DNA from: Paenibacillus sp. FSL K6-1330
GTDB taxonomy: Bacteria > Bacillota > Bacilli > Paenibacillales > Paenibacillaceae
Direction of reading: 5' to 3'
NCBI RefSeq assembly: GCF_037976825.1
Contig: NZ_CP150269.1
Span: forward strand, 1,717,501-1,781,500
DNA: 64,000 bases
Of this stretch, positions 63,935 to 64,000 are shown piece after piece. Numbering within the stretch: the first letter of the stretch is position 1; each line of letters starts with the position of its first letter. The translations under genes were made by a program, and so were the position numbers. The notes below the pieces were generated by a model that was not told where the DNA came from, did not search any database, and saw only the letters and a list, made by a program, of their open reading frames with translations.

Positions 63935-64000
63935 GTAATATAGGAGAATTATTCCTTCAAAAATCAGGTAGAGGATTAGTGGTGTCTTGTCAGGCTTATG

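Noticed and set aside
1..64000. tRNA, rRNA, CRISPR array or prophage modules
   Set aside because: No cloverleaf-type sequences, no spaced direct-repeat arrays and no phage structural or integrase genes were seen.

Overview
The window reads as chromosomal DNA of a Gram-positive, endospore-former-type Bacillota, most likely Paenibacillus or a close relative. Reasons: roughly 50% GC; strong AGGAGG-type ribosome binding sites with many TTG and GTG starts; a YesM/YesN two-component pair; two GH4 glycosidases next to AraC regulators; ypsA, pepT, ald and KinB-like and ComP/ComA-like signalling genes; and candidate CcpA cre sites. Organism assignment is inference. I saw no tRNA, rRNA, CRISPR array, prophage or intact insertion sequence.

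Layout. 1-9.2 kb: the end of an Ntn-type acyltransferase/hydrolase gene, an ABC ATPase with a giant FtsX-type permease, and a heterodimeric ABC exporter. 9.2-15.1 kb: an MFS pump divergent from its LysR regulator, a three-gene ABC-2 exporter and a small membrane protein. 15.3-21.2 kb: a large TPR protein, a MetNIQ-type importer with an unusually short ATPase, and pepT. 21.2-30.9 kb: an AraC regulator divergent from melA, a KinB-like kinase, and a complete five-gene family-5 (peptide/galactoside-type) ABC importer behind a cre-like site.

30.9-36.7 kb: a ComP/ComA-like two-component system, then a ComA-box-like palindrome, an unannotated 40-codon gene and a chemoreceptor. I consider this the most interesting locus. 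36.8-41.6 kb: AraC regulator, a second GH4 gene, ald, a 95-bp structured element and rluF. 41.7-46.4 kb: ypsA with an apparent frameshift near its end, a lipoprotein, an ECF sigma/anti-sigma pair with candidate ECF promoters, a LURP-one-like protein and mug. 46.5-48.9 kb: mqnD-mqnB (futalosine route to menaquinone) divergent from a TetR gene, with inverted repeats between them.

49.1-58.0 kb: a sugar-sensing and uptake locus. A membrane-anchored sugar-binding protein, a YesM-type kinase and a YesN-type regulator are followed by a ChvE-MmsA-MmsB transporter. An IS1182-family transposase fossil and a cre-like site lie between the two halves. 58.0-64.0 kb: a YtrA-type GntR/ABC operon under a 32-bp operator-like palindrome, a CwlK-type peptidase, an unknown coiled-coil protein, an RpiR regulator and a ROK-family sugar kinase.

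The common theme is carbohydrate acquisition under catabolite and two-component control, mixed with drug- or peptide-export ABC systems and surface signalling. Promoter and operator calls are by eye. Product calls rest on family motifs recalled from knowledge, not on database searches.
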